Source: an uncultured Neomegalonema sp. (lineage in GTDB: Bacteria; Pseudomonadota; Alphaproteobacteria; Rhodobacterales; Rhodobacteraceae). From it: a DNA stretch of 24,324 nt. Each line of letters opens with the position of its first letter. The first letter of the stretch is position 1. The notes under the pieces are model-generated. The model was not told where the DNA came from, searched no databases, and was given only the letters and a program-made list of their open reading frames with translations. Of this stretch, positions 23,691 through 24,324 are shown piece after piece. The translations under genes were made by a program, and so were the position numbers. The stretch covers positions 1 through 24,324 of the forward strand of contig CALGNW010000097.1 in NCBI GenBank assembly GCA_937958345.1. The letters run 5' to 3'.

Positions 23691-24324
23691 TTACTTCATT
23701 GCGCCGATGTCGGTCAGGAAGTCGACATGGCTTTTCAGAAGCGCCTTGGCCTCTGGCGTGGTTGCGAATTCAGTCCAACCTTTTTTCACAGCATCGCGGA
23801 ACTTGCCGAGTTCTTGAGGAGACCATTCGTACAGGTTCACACCTTCAGCGCGCAGTTTCTTCGCGTTCTGCGCGTTCTTGATCTCGTTGATCGTCGCGTT
23901 GTGCAGCGCAAGGCTGTCCATTGCGACACGCATAATCGCCTGATGATGCTTAGGCATCGCATCCCAGATGTCCTTGCGGCAGGCAAGGTGGTCAGCAGGC
24001 ATCGAGTGGAAACCCGGATAGTTGGTATGCTTTGCAATGTCATAGAGACCCAGACCGATGTTGTTGGTCAGGTTTGCCGCATCCGCACCGTCGATGATGC
24101 CGGTTTCAAGCGCGGTAAAGATCTCGTTGAAGTCCATCACGATAGGCGATGCGCCGAGGTTTGCGAAAACCTTGGTTGCGAGACCTGGAGGCGAGCGGAA
24201 TTTCCAGTCTTTGAAGTCTTCCACGTTGCGGATCGGCGCGGTCGAGGACAGCGATTCCGGTCCCGGAATCCACCAGCCAACGAACTCCATGTCGTGCCCG
24301 TTATAAAGCTCATTGACGGCTTCG
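23691..24324 (-). CDS. dctP: TRAP transporter substrate-binding protein (DctP-like), partial
   Basis: Periplasmic binding protein that delivers substrate to DctQM. About 211 C-terminal residues are visible; the gene continues past the window end, so the signal peptide is not seen. The frame runs through an internal ATG at 24290 into EAVNELYNGHDME. Conserved DctP features are NVEDFKDWKFRSPPG with the Arg that pairs with a substrate carboxylate, then SPIVMDFNEIFTALETGIIDGADAA, and PGFHSMPADHLACRKDIWDAM. The Arg implies an organic or sugar acid. First gene of dctP-dctQ-dctM-kdgK. Confidence 0.92.
   Translation of the reverse strand, partial: EAVNELYNGHDMEFVGWWIPGPESLSSTAPIRNVEDFKDWKFRSPPGLATKVFANLGASPIVMDFNEIFTALETGIIDGADAANLTNNIGLGLYDIAKHTNYPGFHSMPADHLACRKDIWDAMPKHHQAIMRVAMDSLALHNATINEIKNAQNAKKLRAEGVNLYEWSPQELGKFRDAVKKGWTEFATTPEAKALLKSHVDFLTDIGAMK

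Overview
The window looks like a chromosomal segment of an alphaproteobacterium, most probably in or near the Rhodobacterales. This is inferred from gene content and protein style, not from a marker search: the extended RpsF and RplI tails, the pterin methyltransferase / short MetF / CvfC-domain cassette, tatABC followed by a DUF815 ATPase, and an APAH-type amidohydrolase with a TRAP transporter. No tRNA, rRNA, CRISPR array, insertion sequence or phage gene was seen.

Layout. Positions 1-1690 hold the edge of an unidentified minus-strand gene and the ribosomal operon rpsF-rpsR-rplI, closed by a strong hairpin terminator. Positions 1722-5241 are a one-carbon/folate block: a minus-strand operon (CvfC-domain protein, short MetF paralogue, pterin-binding cobalamin methyltransferase) divergent from a conventional metF. 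Positions 5309-8477 carry a Ppx/GppA phosphatase overlapping rlmE, then an ABC ATPase with no permease beside it. Positions 8606-10995 are tatA-tatB-tatC and a translationally coupled DUF815 AAA ATPase, with a terminator after it. Convergent to that is a LysM/LytM lipoprotein (11058-13037) whose peptidase domain has lost its metal ligands. Next come a class IV aminotransferase (minus) divergent from a Rieske oxygenase (plus), and a phosphoglycolate-phosphatase-like HAD protein (minus).

Positions 16322-24324 form a sugar-acid uptake and catabolism locus. The plus-strand run is an enolase-superfamily cycloisomerase/dehydratase, an FGGY (xylulokinase-like) kinase, a 52-residue membrane protein and an acetylpolyamine amidohydrolase. 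The facing minus-strand operon is TRAP dctP (cut by the window end), dctQ, dctM and a 2-keto-3-deoxygluconate-type kinase. The likely logic is TRAP uptake of an acidic sugar, rearrangement or dehydration by the enolase-type enzyme, and phosphorylation by the PfkB and FGGY kinases. Dehydrogenase, aldolase and regulator genes are not in the window.

Most genes belong to known families. The points most worth checking are the one-carbon cassette (possible part of a split methionine synthase or a demethylation route), the Rieske enzyme with a bridging Glu, an aminotransferase lacking the usual PLP-anchoring Glu, the enolase enzyme with Glu in its dyad-Asp position plus a symmetric operator-like site upstream, and the catalytically dead LytM lipoprotein.
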